A stretch of DNA of 64,000 bases from Leptospira sp. WS60.C2 (GTDB taxonomy: Bacteria; Spirochaetota; Leptospiria; Leptospirales; Leptospiraceae). Each line of letters starts with the position of its first letter. Positions within the stretch are counted from its first letter, which is position 1. Below are positions 47,156 through 55,718 of this stretch, piece by piece. A program made the translations under genes and the position numbers. Location of the stretch: assembly GCF_040833955.1 (NCBI RefSeq), contig NZ_CP162133.1, positions 1,386,001-1,450,000 of the forward strand, given 5' to 3'. The notes beneath the pieces are model-generated. The model worked only from the letters and a program-made list of their open reading frames with translations, did not search any database and was not told the DNA's origin.

Positions 47156-48478
47156 CTAATTTCTACCAGGATAACCGATTACATCCATAAACGCAGATAC
47201 AGAAAAAACCGCTTTTCCTGGACCTGGTTCCCCATACCCTGGAGGGGTTGGTAGACCGTAGGATTCAAAGGTTTCTTTCCATGCTCGTAACAATTCACAA
47301 AAATACACGAGAGGTGGGCCTGCCTGTTGGCCAAGCGTGGTGTAAGGTTCTGGGCACCATGCAGTGAATCTTGGCACAATGCCTTTTGACATAAAAAAGT
47401 CTAACCCTTGTTTTGTGGAGTGAATCGCTTCTTTGACCGTTTTAAAACCCCATGGTTCCGAAAGTTCCACTCCACCCACAAAATTAGGAATGACGTTTTC
47501 AGGACCAAACACTTCCGCTGAGTCCACCACACGGCGTATCCAATTTTCGTATCCAATCCAACTTGCTTTCCCTGGACAGATTTTTTCAAAAAGAGCTTTG
47601 TCCCAAACTTCATAATTGGGATGGTAAATTTGTATTCCGGCATCTTTGAACTTCTGGCAGTCTTCCTTTTCAAAGGCTTGCGCTACTAGTTTTCCCATCC
47701 ATCGTTTCGGAAATTGTTTTTCAATGGCTTCAGGATATTGGAGGTAAAAGTCCACTTCTGATTTTTTTTTGAGATTGGTAAGTACAGATCCTCCAGTGAT
47801 GGTATATACCTTGGCAATTTGGTCTTCGGCATCCACCCAAGAGAGAACTTCCAAAATGTCTTCTACATCTTTCACACCCGTATAAGGACGACCGGCTCCC
47901 TTTTGTTGGCGGTAGTTGTGGTTGATGTCACAGTAGGCACATTCTTCGTCTTTGCCAAAGTATTGGCAGTTACGAAACACTGTAAGATAAAGTAGGTATC
48001 CCCATTCGATGACAGGTGCAATCTCTCCCGGAAGTTTTCCCGATTTTGTTTTGTGTCTGTACCAGGAAGGAATCGGTGGGTACTCCGCTGTTCCAATCTC
48101 TGTATCCTCTAAAAACAGAGTTGGTTTTCCCTCTCTCAGTTTCATTTTGTACGGGGAATTGGGGTTATTTCGAGTGGATATGACCGTTTTCAAAAGTCCA
48201 AAATGGCCGCCACTGATTTTGATCTCTTCGGGTGCTTTGGTGTCGGCACCGTCTTTTAAGTCCGCAAGTGGGATGTGATCGAAGGAGAAGATAAAGTAAT
48301 CTTTCGATTTATAAGGGTCTTTGACTTGAAAGGCTTCTGGGAAAAAATGAATGCCTTGCCTAAGAATGTCTTGTTTGACAATGGCTTCCATGGGTAGGTC
48401 TTTGTAGGTTCTTTCCATTTCTTCCAAAAGTGAAACGGAGGAGGCAGGTCTTTGGTTCAATGTAGAGGTTTCAGCCAT
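47156..48478 (-). CDS. Radical SAM-like protein with C-x8-C-x2-C cluster
   Basis: A 440-residue protein. The cluster motif is CQYFGKDEECAYCD, spaced C-x8-C-x2-C instead of the canonical C-x3-C-x2-C. The following TITGGSVL, a Gly-rich SAM-contact segment, supports the radical SAM fold, and a TIM-barrel-like remainder follows with IYHPNYEVWDK and VIPNFVGGVELS. The function is unknown. ATG 48478 (MAETSTLNQ) is preferred over the longer frame from 48658. It lies 37 bp upstream of the 7TMR-DISM phosphatase gene and may share its transcript. Confidence 0.78.
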   Translation of the reverse strand: MAETSTLNQRPASSVSLLEEMERTYKDLPMEAIVKQDILRQGIHFFPEAFQVKDPYKSKDYFIFSFDHIPLADLKDGADTKAPEEIKISGGHFGLLKTVISTRNNPNSPYKMKLREGKPTLFLEDTEIGTAEYPPIPSWYRHKTKSGKLPGEIAPVIEWGYLLYLTVFRNCQYFGKDEECAYCDINHNYRQQKGAGRPYTGVKDVEDILEVLSWVDAEDQIAKVYTITGGSVLTNLKKKSEVDFYLQYPEAIEKQFPKRWMGKLVAQAFEKEDCQKFKDAGIQIYHPNYEVWDKALFEKICPGKASWIGYENWIRRVVDSAEVFGPENVIPNFVGGVELSEPWGFKTVKEAIHSTKQGLDFFMSKGIVPRFTAWCPEPYTTLGQQAGPPLVYFCELLRAWKETFESYGLPTPPGYGEPGPGKAVFSVSAFMDVIGYPGRN

Positions 48479-48736
48479 AATGGGAGTTTTTTTCTTCCTA
48501 TCCCTTAGACAAGGCGATTTTCGAAGAAAACCATTGAAAAACCTATGAAAATTGAACTTCAGAGTCGAAATTCCTGAATATTCGTTTACAAATCCGATCC
48601 CTTCCTTATTTTTCTTCCGTACTAACGAAATTTTTTTCAAATTGGAAAAAAATACCAAAAAACTGGGAATTTCATCAATCCTAGTTTGTTGAATAAAGAG
48701 TAACGAAAGTAGAATTTCACTAAGGGACAGGACGAT

Positions 48737-49921
48737 ATGAAAGCATCGAAACTAACCATCATGGGACTTGCGATACTTTTCACTGGTCTTACAGTTTGTA
48801 AGAAACCAGAAGCAGAAGTAACAGAAGCACCTAAAAAACCAGCAGAATTGTCTGCGGTAGTCGTATTTGCGGTAGGAGATTCAAAAATCCAACACGCAGA
48901 CCAAACGGAAGAAAAAGCACAACTTGGTGCTCTTTTGAAAACAGGGGATAATGTAGTCACAGGCGACAATGGAAAAGTAGACATCCAATTTGCAGATGGC
49001 TCGAGCATTCGTATCTCTCCAAAGTCCGCGATTGACTTTGCAAAACTTTCACAAGACAATGCAGGAACAACAGACACTCAAATTGCTCTCGTTTCTGGAA
49101 AGGTTTTCGCGAAAGTTAACAAAGCTAAAAAAGAAGACAACTTTACTGTCGTAACACCAACTGCGATTGCGGGTGTGCGCGGAACTTCTTTCATCGTAGA
49201 AACAGCAGAAGGAAAACCTGCGAAAGTGAAAGTGGTGGAAGGTGCGGTTGCATTTGCTCCTCGTGTTCCAGCTCTTGAAAAACTTTCTGAAGAAGAAATT
49301 TCTAAAAATGCTGACCTTAAAAAACTCCAAGAGTCCATTGCAAAAGCTGAAGTGATCTTAGAAAAAGACCAAGCTTCTACTCAATCTGCAAAATCAGCAG
49401 AGCTTGCAAAATCTGCGGCTGACATTCAATCTTTGGATCTTTCAAAAGCATTCAAAACTACTGAGAAAGAAAAACTTGTGGTGGAAACTGCGAAGTTAAC
49501 TAAAAACGAAGAACAAGAAATCAAAACCATCGTAACTGTTGATAAACAAACAGCAGAAGAGATCGTAAAACTAAGTGAATCAGCACAAACTGAAAAACTC
49601 GATGAATTGAAAAAACAAGAAATCGACACTAAGAAACAAGCGATCGAAAAAGAAGTTGCGAAGCGACAAGAAGAAGAGAAGAAAAAATTCGAAGAATCTT
49701 TAGCGAACCAACCAAAAGATTTTAAATCTAAAAAAGACATCGTAAACTACTACGAAAGAATCGAGAAGATCGTGTTAGTGGACGGAAAGACAGTGATTGG
49801 AGCGATCATCAACCAAGAAAATGGACAGTTGATTGTTCACACTGAAAATGGTGTTAAAAAAATTGATATGGATAATGTAGAAGAAGTCATTTACGACCTT
49901 CAACAAAAAGCCAAATTCTAA
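48737..49921 (+). CDS. FecR-domain lipoprotein with coiled-coil tail
   Basis: A 394-residue lipoprotein (signal with FTGLTVCKK, Cys at about 21). A FecR-like domain (about residues 40-175) has GDNVVTGDNGKVDIQFADGS, SIRISPKSAI and TAIAGVRGTSF. The rest is a long Glu/Lys/Gln coiled coil, ending in a small domain (DGKTVIGAIINQENGQLIVH). No TonB receptor or sigma factor is nearby, so a FecR signalling role is unlikely; a periplasmic scaffold or wall-binding role is possible. A good ribosome site CAGGACG precedes ATG. A strong terminator follows. Confidence 0.83.
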   Translation: MKASKLTIMGLAILFTGLTVCKKPEAEVTEAPKKPAELSAVVVFAVGDSKIQHADQTEEKAQLGALLKTGDNVVTGDNGKVDIQFADGSSIRISPKSAIDFAKLSQDNAGTTDTQIALVSGKVFAKVNKAKKEDNFTVVTPTAIAGVRGTSFIVETAEGKPAKVKVVEGAVAFAPRVPALEKLSEEEISKNADLKKLQESIAKAEVILEKDQASTQSAKSAELAKSAADIQSLDLSKAFKTTEKEKLVVETAKLTKNEEQEIKTIVTVDKQTAEEIVKLSESAQTEKLDELKKQEIDTKKQAIEKEVAKRQEEEKKKFEESLANQPKDFKSKKDIVNYYERIEKIVLVDGKTVIGAIINQENGQLIVHTENGVKKIDMDNVEEVIYDLQQKAKF

Positions 49922-49947
49922 AAGAACCACACCCTTACGTAGAAAAG

Positions 49948-49983
49948 AAGCCTGGAGGAAAATGTTCCTTCGGGCTTTTTTTA
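49948..49983 (+). terminator. Intrinsic terminator after FecR-lipoprotein
   Basis: A 13-bp stem with two wobble pairs, AAGCCTGGAGGAA with TTCCTTCGGGCTT, loop AATG, then a T-run. It may also act leftward on the lipA-hypothetical unit, whose last gene stop lies in the T-run. Confidence 0.87.
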
Positions 49984-50286
49984 TGTACTCGTGTTTTTAT
50001 ATTCGTTCCAAAGGACACGGATTGCACTGATGAGAGGGCTTACCTCGATGAGAAGCAAATTGTTTTGGTATTTTACGAGAAGTGTGTTTTGGCCAAATCG
50101 ATCCATTTCACCCCATTCCACCTGAAGTTCAGGGTGGTGGGCAAGGGCCTTTTGGATGATGACTTTTACTTCAAAATCGGAAAGAGTTTCATCTATTTCT
50201 CCTAAGTCCTTCAGTAGGGACAAAAAGAAGATTTCAGAAATCCTTTTTTGTAAAACCAGAGACTCCTCTTCGTTCATATCTACCAT
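49981..50286 (-). CDS. Small hypothetical protein downstream of lipA
   Basis: A 101-residue soluble protein with no recognised domain. Helix-rich N-terminal half (SLVLQKRISEIFFLSLLKD) and beta-rich C-terminal half (NTLLVKYQNNLLLIEVSPL). The start is ATG 50286, overlapping the lipA stop by 7 bp; ATG 50277 is an alternative. It is evidently co-transcribed with lipA. Confidence 0.6.
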   Translation of the reverse strand: MVDMNEEESLVLQKRISEIFFLSLLKDLGEIDETLSDFEVKVIIQKALAHHPELQVEWGEMDRFGQNTLLVKYQNNLLLIEVSPLISAIRVLWNEYKNTST

Positions 50287-51200
50287 TTCGGTAGATTTCC
50301 TGAATCCTCGGCAAAATATTCATCGGCATGATAAGAAGAACGCACAAGTGGGCCTGATGCCACCGTTTTAAATCCAATCTTGTAGGCTACTTCCTTCCAA
50401 TGAGCAAATTTCTCAGGTGGAACAAAGTTTTGTACTGGATAGTGTGTGGGACCAGGTTGTAGATACTGACCAATGGTTAACATTCGAACACCGTGGGCAT
50501 ATAAATCTTCTAGGCACTTTTGTACGTCTTCGTCTGTTTCACCGAGACCTAATATGAGGCCACTTTTGGTCACAAATCCATGTTTAGCAATGTGTTCCAA
50601 TACTTCTAGGGAGCGTTGGTATTTCTTTTGAGGAGCAATGGTGGGAAAAAGACGTTCTACAGTTTCAATGTTATGGTTGATGATATTTGGTTTTGCTGAG
50701 TAAAGAATTTGTAACGATTCCTCGTTGGCTTTAAAATCTGGAATGAGCACTTCAATCGTACACTCTTTTCTGTATTCTTTGATCTTTGATACGGTTTCTG
50801 CAAAATGTTTGGCTCCACCGTCTTTTAAGTCGTCTCGGTTTACCGCTGTAAGCACCACGTGGCGAAGTTCTAGGGCTTCAACGGATCTTGCCACGCGTTC
50901 AGGTTCCATGGGGTCAAGCGCTCCCGGTTTTCCAAAGGCTACATCACAATACTGGCATCTTCTCGTACAGATATCACCAGCGAGCATATAGGTGGCAGTC
51001 CGTCTGTTCCAACAGTGATTGAGGTTTGGGCAACTAGCTGATTCGCAAACGGTGTGTAATTGTTTTGTTTCCACTTCTTCTCGTACAACAGACAGAGCAT
51101 CTGTCTCTTTCGGGAAACTCACTCGTACCTTCATCCAATCCGGGAGGGGTTGGGTGGGGTTGATTTGTTTTGAGCGAGGTTTCTTTTTTAGTGGATTCAT
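50280..51200 (-). CDS. lipA: Lipoyl synthase
   Basis: A 306-residue radical SAM enzyme that puts two sulfurs into octanoyl chains. It has the auxiliary cluster motif CESASCPNLNHC, SAM cluster CTRRCQYCDV, LTAVNRDDLKDGGA, the NHNIETVERL segment and a C-terminal SSYHADE (with the Arg-Ser-Ser-Tyr pattern). ATG 51200 is preferred; the frame extends to 51350 over the divergent pseudouridine synthase gene. The ribosome site GAAGG is close to the start. Confidence 0.95.
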   Translation of the reverse strand: MNPLKKKPRSKQINPTQPLPDWMKVRVSFPKETDALSVVREEVETKQLHTVCESASCPNLNHCWNRRTATYMLAGDICTRRCQYCDVAFGKPGALDPMEPERVARSVEALELRHVVLTAVNRDDLKDGGAKHFAETVSKIKEYRKECTIEVLIPDFKANEESLQILYSAKPNIINHNIETVERLFPTIAPQKKYQRSLEVLEHIAKHGFVTKSGLILGLGETDEDVQKCLEDLYAHGVRMLTIGQYLQPGPTHYPVQNFVPPEKFAHWKEVAYKIGFKTVASGPLVRSSYHADEYFAEDSGNLPKW

Positions 51201-51249
51201 ACCTTCTTTAGACTTTTTGAAATGAGGCCACTTTGTAAAATGGAAAAAC

Positions 51250-51993
51250 ATGAGGATCAACGCATTTCTTGCTAAATTAGGTTTAGGTTCCCGTAGAAAG
51301 GTCGAAGAATTGGTCCTCTCGGGTAGGGTCAAAATCAATGGAAGTACCATTACCGATTTGTCCTTTCAGGTGAAGGAAGGGGATGCCATCCTTTTTGATG
51401 GAAAACCATTGGAAAAAGAAGAAGGATCTGACAGTCGACCGAAAATCATCGCATTCAACAAACCTCCTGGGTATCTTACGTCCCACGAAGACAAACACCA
51501 TGAAAATACCATTTTTACCTTATTACCAGAATCCTTTCAAAAGTACAATTATGCGGGACGATTGGATTTGGATTCTAGGGGCCTCATCCTACTTTCTATC
51601 GATGGGAATTTTATCCAAAAAGTCACCCATCCTAAAAATAAAATTGATAAAGAATACATCATCAGTTTGAAACAACCTGTTAGTTGGAAAAAAATTGCCG
51701 AAGAATTTATGTTAGGTGTGAGGGAAGGGGGAGAAACATTACGTGCCCTTTCTGTTAAACCCGCAAACGTTGTCCCAGAAAAAACCCAACCAGGATTTAC
51801 CAGTTACTTAAGCATCGTGTTAAAAGAGGGCAAAAAGAGGCAAATTCGAAGGATGTGTAAAACGAAGGATTTAGTTGTTCTCGATTTGTATCGGATTCGG
51901 ATTGGAAAACTAGATCTTCGCAATTTTCATTTGGAAGAAGGAAAATACAAAGTAGTCACAGAGGAGCAAGTTCTCGGGAATCTTTCCTCTTAA
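51250..51993 (+). CDS. Pseudouridine synthase, RsuA/RluB family
   Basis: A 247-residue protein. An N-terminal S4 RNA-binding domain (RINAFLAKLGLGSRRKVEEL) is followed by a catalytic domain with Asp in YAGRLDLDSRGLILL and the C-terminal KEGKKRQIRRMC. Typical RluB/RluE/RsuA layout, modifying 23S or 16S rRNA; the target base cannot be told from sequence. Confidence 0.9.
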   Translation: MRINAFLAKLGLGSRRKVEELVLSGRVKINGSTITDLSFQVKEGDAILFDGKPLEKEEGSDSRPKIIAFNKPPGYLTSHEDKHHENTIFTLLPESFQKYNYAGRLDLDSRGLILLSIDGNFIQKVTHPKNKIDKEYIISLKQPVSWKKIAEEFMLGVREGGETLRALSVKPANVVPEKTQPGFTSYLSIVLKEGKKRQIRRMCKTKDLVVLDLYRIRIGKLDLRNFHLEEGKYKVVTEEQVLGNLSS

Positions 51994-52049
51994 TTTGGTT
52001 GAAGAATCCAATCCATTCATAAAATGGTGAGGTTAGGGGATTTGTTTTT

Positions 52050-53075
52050 TTGAAATCAAAACCATTTTTATTTTACCCAGTTGTTCTCTTTTTCTTTATC
52101 TTTTTTGTAGATAAGATTTTTTTATTACCCATCTTTCATGATGAATTCTTGCAAGCAGGGAATTCTGTTTTTTATTTCCAAAGAAAGGTTTTAAAAGATC
52201 GCTTGGCAAAAGATCCTGATTTGAAAGAAAAAAAACTTACCTTAGTCTTTGGGGATTCAAGGTCCTATCCTTTCTCAGAATTAGGAATTCCAGAGCCACT
52301 TAAGAAGGATTGGATTTTATATAATTTCAGCAGTCCCCAAGGCATTCCGATGAATTCATTCGTTCAGTTGGAGCGAATTTTAGAAACGGGAGTTACGCCT
52401 GATTTTATTATCTTATCGTTAAGTCCGGAAGCATTTGATGATTCCAAAGGATTTATCCTTTCACCATTTTTAAGAATGGGATGTGATCAAAATTGTATCA
52501 ATATGGTATGGGACGATATCCCACTCAAAGAAAAATGGTATTATGTTTTAGATCATGTCTTTGCAATCCGGAGTATTGAATTTAACTTGTCCCTATTCTC
52601 ATCCCGCTTAAAACAAGGTAATCTAAAAGAGTACAAAGCCTCGCATAACAAAGAATACCAACTCATCAATTATACAAAAGGTGAGTATTTGATGTATGGA
52701 GTTCAATCCAACCCAATTGAAAAAATCAAAAATGACACACTGCGGATTGGAAGTTTATACATGAGTTCCTACCAGTTAGGTAAATCTCAGCTTCCCTATG
52801 TCGAACGATTTCTAAAAATCACAAAAGAGAAAAAAATAAAAACCTTGGTCGTATGGCCTAAAGTGTTTCCAGAGTATTATGCTTATTACGAAAAGTTCCA
52901 TATTAAAGAAGTTTGGTGGAATCCATTAGAAACAATGGCGAAGGGATATGGAGCGTACACACTGAATTGGAATGTACCTGGCACCTGCGATTTATTCAAT
53001 GATGCATCTCACCAGTCAGCATTTTGTTTTGTGGATCAAATGAAAGAGATTTGGTTGAATTACGCTGAAAAATAG
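52050..53075 (+). CDS. DUF1574-type SGNH-like membrane protein
   Basis: A 341-residue protein with an N-terminal membrane helix (FLFYPVVLFFFIFFVDKIFLL) and an outside domain. VFGDSRSYPF resembles an SGNH/GDS(L) block I, and a C-terminal FNDASHQS resembles the Asp-x-x-His catalytic pair, as in AlgX or DltD-like acyl-handling proteins. This family is expanded in Leptospira. The start is TTG 52050 after AGGGGA (9-bp spacing). Acyl or glycan substrate unknown. Confidence 0.72.
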   Translation: MKSKPFLFYPVVLFFFIFFVDKIFLLPIFHDEFLQAGNSVFYFQRKVLKDRLAKDPDLKEKKLTLVFGDSRSYPFSELGIPEPLKKDWILYNFSSPQGIPMNSFVQLERILETGVTPDFIILSLSPEAFDDSKGFILSPFLRMGCDQNCINMVWDDIPLKEKWYYVLDHVFAIRSIEFNLSLFSSRLKQGNLKEYKASHNKEYQLINYTKGEYLMYGVQSNPIEKIKNDTLRIGSLYMSSYQLGKSQLPYVERFLKITKEKKIKTLVVWPKVFPEYYAYYEKFHIKEVWWNPLETMAKGYGAYTLNWNVPGTCDLFNDASHQSAFCFVDQMKEIWLNYAEK

Positions 53076-53589
53076 AATCAAAAATATTCCATTTAAAATA
53101 AAAGCTCCACTTCTTGCCAAACGAAATAGGCTTTCCTATCGTTTTGCGATTTGGAGTTTTGTAAGTAGCACTGTATCCATATGGTCTATTTTACTCATCA
53201 CAAAGTTCTCGGGACAACCTCTTCTCATCGGGTCTTTTGGGGCCACTGCGGTATTGTTATTTGCAGTGCCTGATGCTCCTCTTTCCCAACCTAGAAATCT
53301 CATTGGTGGGCATCTGATCTCTGCATGCATTGCTGTCATTTTGGTATGGTGTTTTGGTACCAATTTTTTCACGATCGGAATGTCTGTTGGATTATCGATC
53401 CTTGTGATGTATCTTACCCATACCTTACATCCTCCGGGCGGAGCCACCGCTCTCATTGGTGTGATGGGGGGAGTTGGCTTGGAGTTTATTTTTTTTCCAG
53501 TGATGGTGGGAGTGATTGTATTACTTTTGAATGCACTGATTGTGAATAATCTTGTGCACCACCGGAAATATCCGGTGGTTTGGTTTTAG
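53065..53589 (+). CDS. HPP-family membrane protein, non-canonical start
   Basis: A membrane protein of about 174 residues if it begins at CTG 53065. It has the HPP-family core: LLIGSFGATAVLLFAVPDAP, QPRNLIGGHLISA and THTLHPPGGATALIG. HPP proteins include plastid nitrite transporters. The frame is open from 53059 (after an in-frame TGA), but ATG, GTG and TTG are absent before 53254, which lies inside the conserved GATAVLLFA segment and would delete it. CTG 53065 or an ATT/ATC nearby is thus likely, overlapping the end of the DUF1574 gene. A sequence error upstream cannot be excluded. A terminator overlaps its last codons. Confidence 0.65.
   Translation: MKNRIKNIPFKIKAPLLAKRNRLSYRFAIWSFVSSTVSIWSILLITKFSGQPLLIGSFGATAVLLFAVPDAPLSQPRNLIGGHLISACIAVILVWCFGTNFFTIGMSVGLSILVMYLTHTLHPPGGATALIGVMGGVGLEFIFFPVMVGVIVLLLNALIVNNLVHHRKYPVVWF
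53558..53587 (+). terminator. Terminator within the 3' end of the HPP gene
   Basis: A perfect 9-bp stem ACCACCGGA / TCCGGTGGT with loop AATA (53558-53579), then TTGGTTTT. The hairpin lies entirely inside the final codons of the HPP gene, ending just before its TAG. Confidence 0.65.
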
Positions 53590-53593
53590 TGTT

Positions 53594-54238
53594 TTACCAG
53601 TTTAACTTTTTTGAATCTTCTACAAATTTAGCAAGTCCACTATCGGTTAATGGATGTTTGAATAACATTTCAAAAACAGAATATGGTAACGTTACACAAT
53701 CTGCTCCGCGAAGTGCTACTTCTTTGAAGTGAATGGGGTGACGAACCGAAGCCGCAAGGATTTGGGTTTCAATTCCGTAATTATCGTAGATCTCTCGGAT
53801 TTCAGAAATTAGTTCGAGTCCATCATATCCAACATCATCCAAACGTCCTACAAAAGGGGAAATAAAACTCGCACCCGCTTTAGCCGCAAGGAGTGCTTGG
53901 TTTGCCGTGAAACAAAGTGTAACGTTTGTTTGGATTCCTTTTTCTGCGAACGCATTGACAGCTTTGATTCCTTCTGGAATTAAAGGCACTTTGACAACTA
54001 CGTTCTCTGCGATTTTAGAAAGTTCCAAACCTTCTTTGATCATGGTAGGTGCATCCGTTGCAAGAACCTCTGCACTAACAGGTCCTTTCACAAAACTACA
54101 GATTTCTTTGATGACTTCTGTGAATTTGCGACCTGATTTAGCAATGATGGATGGGTTAGTGGTGATACCGTCAAGTAAGCCTAGTTCATGGACTTTTTTG
54201 ATTTCGTCAATGTTGGCTGTGTCTAAGAATAAATTCAT
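53594..54238 (-). CDS. Transaldolase-like (FSA/TalC family)
   Basis: A 214-residue small aldolase. It has the N-terminal [32 protein letters not shown], the Schiff-base lysine in [10 protein letters not shown], and [11 protein letters not shown]. This is the short transaldolase/fructose-6-phosphate aldolase type. Whether it runs the pentose phosphate step or the FSA reaction cannot be decided. ATG 54238 follows GAGG by 6 bp; an upstream in-frame start (54277) is unlikely. Confidence 0.92.
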   Translation of the reverse strand: MNLFLDTANIDEIKKVHELGLLDGITTNPSIIAKSGRKFTEVIKEICSFVKGPVSAEVLATDAPTMIKEGLELSKIAENVVVKVPLIPEGIKAVNAFAEKGIQTNVTLCFTANQALLAAKAGASFISPFVGRLDDVGYDGLELISEIREIYDNYGIETQILAASVRHPIHFKEVALRGADCVTLPYSVFEMLFKHPLTDSGLAKFVEDSKKLNW

Positions 54239-54289
54239 TTTGCCTCGTCTGCCCGGTAGTTTCAAACCGAGCCTCACGAGACAGGGTAA

Positions 54290-54961
54290 CTACGGGATTA
54301 AATCCCGCAAGGTTTTTGTTTCTTGTACGCTGAAGAAATCCACGTAATCTTTGGCAATGATGTCACGGATATTGGCAGAAAAGTAATCAATGCGTCGAGT
54401 GTAAGGAAGTTTTTTGTAACCTTCGCGCCATACGACCGCAAATCCACCACGAGGAGGATTTTCTCTTCGTTCCACAAGTTCCCAAATGGCCGCACCGGAT
54501 ACTTTGTCATCACCGATGGATTCCTTTCTTGGTTTTCCATATTTCTTTTCCAGTTTTTCTTTGATTTTATCTGTTGGAACTAAATTGAATGTAACTCCTA
54601 CAGAAAAGAGGATTCCATTTTCCCGAAACTCAGTTTGAGCATCGATGGTAGGATCCGTTTCTGGTTGTCCCTCTCGTTTGGGGCGAACTTCTTTTAAAAG
54701 CTCAGGTGTTTTGTAAAAACGATACAAGTAAAGAATGCCATTCCTACGAATGAGAAGGCTTTCATCCTTTTTTTCATTTAAGATTTCAATTTTTTCTTTG
54801 GATTCAGGATTGGTTGCCATCGAAAGGAATTTCTCTCGGATGGATTCAAAGGTCATTCCCCAAGAAGCCTCCGCAAATCCATCTAAAGTATTTGGTATTT
54901 CCGTTTGGGAAAATAGATAACCAGGAAAACAAAAGAGGAGGACCAGCAGATATTTCTTCAT
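54290..54961 (-). CDS. Hypothetical secreted protein
   Basis: A 223-residue protein with a signal peptide (MKKYLLVLLFCFPGYLFS). The mature part begins ASWGMTFESIREKF, a pattern like that in secreted proteins whose N-terminus reads W-x-M-x-x-E-x-I, and has a charged remainder. Function unknown. ATG 54961 is preferred over 55066, which overlaps the next gene upstream. Confidence 0.65.
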   Translation of the reverse strand: MKKYLLVLLFCFPGYLFSQTEIPNTLDGFAEASWGMTFESIREKFLSMATNPESKEKIEILNEKKDESLLIRRNGILYLYRFYKTPELLKEVRPKREGQPETDPTIDAQTEFRENGILFSVGVTFNLVPTDKIKEKLEKKYGKPRKESIGDDKVSGAAIWELVERRENPPRGGFAVVWREGYKKLPYTRRIDYFSANIRDIIAKDYVDFFSVQETKTLRDLIP

Positions 54962-55004
54962 ACCATTTGTATCGGCGAAAACCTTAAAAAAGAGAATAGG
55001 TTTC

Positions 55005-55718
55005 TTACTTAATTTCGTCCTGGAAAGGGTCATCCCCGATGCCATAAGGCTCTTCTTCCATCGCAAACGGGTCTTCCTCAGAATCTTTCGGATTGGTCGG
55101 TTCCTCTAGGAACGGGTCTTCTTCCATTTCTGTTTCGTCCCAATGGTGAGTTTCTTCGAATGTAGGAGCGGGTTCAAAACTCACACCGAAGATGGGTTCT
55201 CGGTTCCAAATAAACACGAGGACAGGCATTTGTAAGAAAAAGAGAAGGAGATAAAAGAGAAAATACAAATCACGATCTAGGCCGTAATGGACAGCACCAC
55301 TTGCTAAATTTCCCAGAGCTAACCCAGAGAGAGCAGGTTTGACAAGACCCAAAATGGATGTTTCCTCGTAGGCCTGACGAATCATTGGGTACGAAAAAAA
55401 CAAAGCCAAAAAGAAAATCGGCATATGGAAGATGTGTTCGAAGACTCCTGGTCCTTTTTCTCCAAGAACCGAACCCAAAAGGGACCAAAGCCAAACGAAG
55501 AGTGCACTTCCCAGAAATGCCAAACTACCGTACAAAATGTTCCCATTTGATTCTAACAAATCGAGGAGGATGCGGAACACATCACCTCGAATGTCAGTGA
55601 GTTCCTCACGTCTGTAGTTTGCTTTCGCCGAAAAAAATAGAATCTTCACGTAATATGAAATTACGGACGCAAACAAACCAAAACAGACGAGAAAGAGGAG
55701 AAGGAGGAAAAATTCCAT
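55005..55718 (-). CDS. Membrane protein with acidic DPF-repeat tail
   Basis: A 237-residue protein with about five transmembrane helices in residues 1-175. The last 60 residues are very acidic and hold three DPF motifs (EEDPFLEE, EEDPFAMEE, GDDPFQDE), suggesting a cytoplasmic docking tail. Unknown family; the membrane part may be Yip1-like. It overlaps purH by one base (TAATG), so it is probably translated with it. Confidence 0.62.
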   Translation of the reverse strand: MEFFLLLLFLVCFGLFASVISYYVKILFFSAKANYRREELTDIRGDVFRILLDLLESNGNILYGSLAFLGSALFVWLWSLLGSVLGEKGPGVFEHIFHMPIFFLALFFSYPMIRQAYEETSILGLVKPALSGLALGNLASGAVHYGLDRDLYFLFYLLLFFLQMPVLVFIWNREPIFGVSFEPAPTFEETHHWDETEMEEDPFLEEPTNPKDSEEDPFAMEEEPYGIGDDPFQDEIK

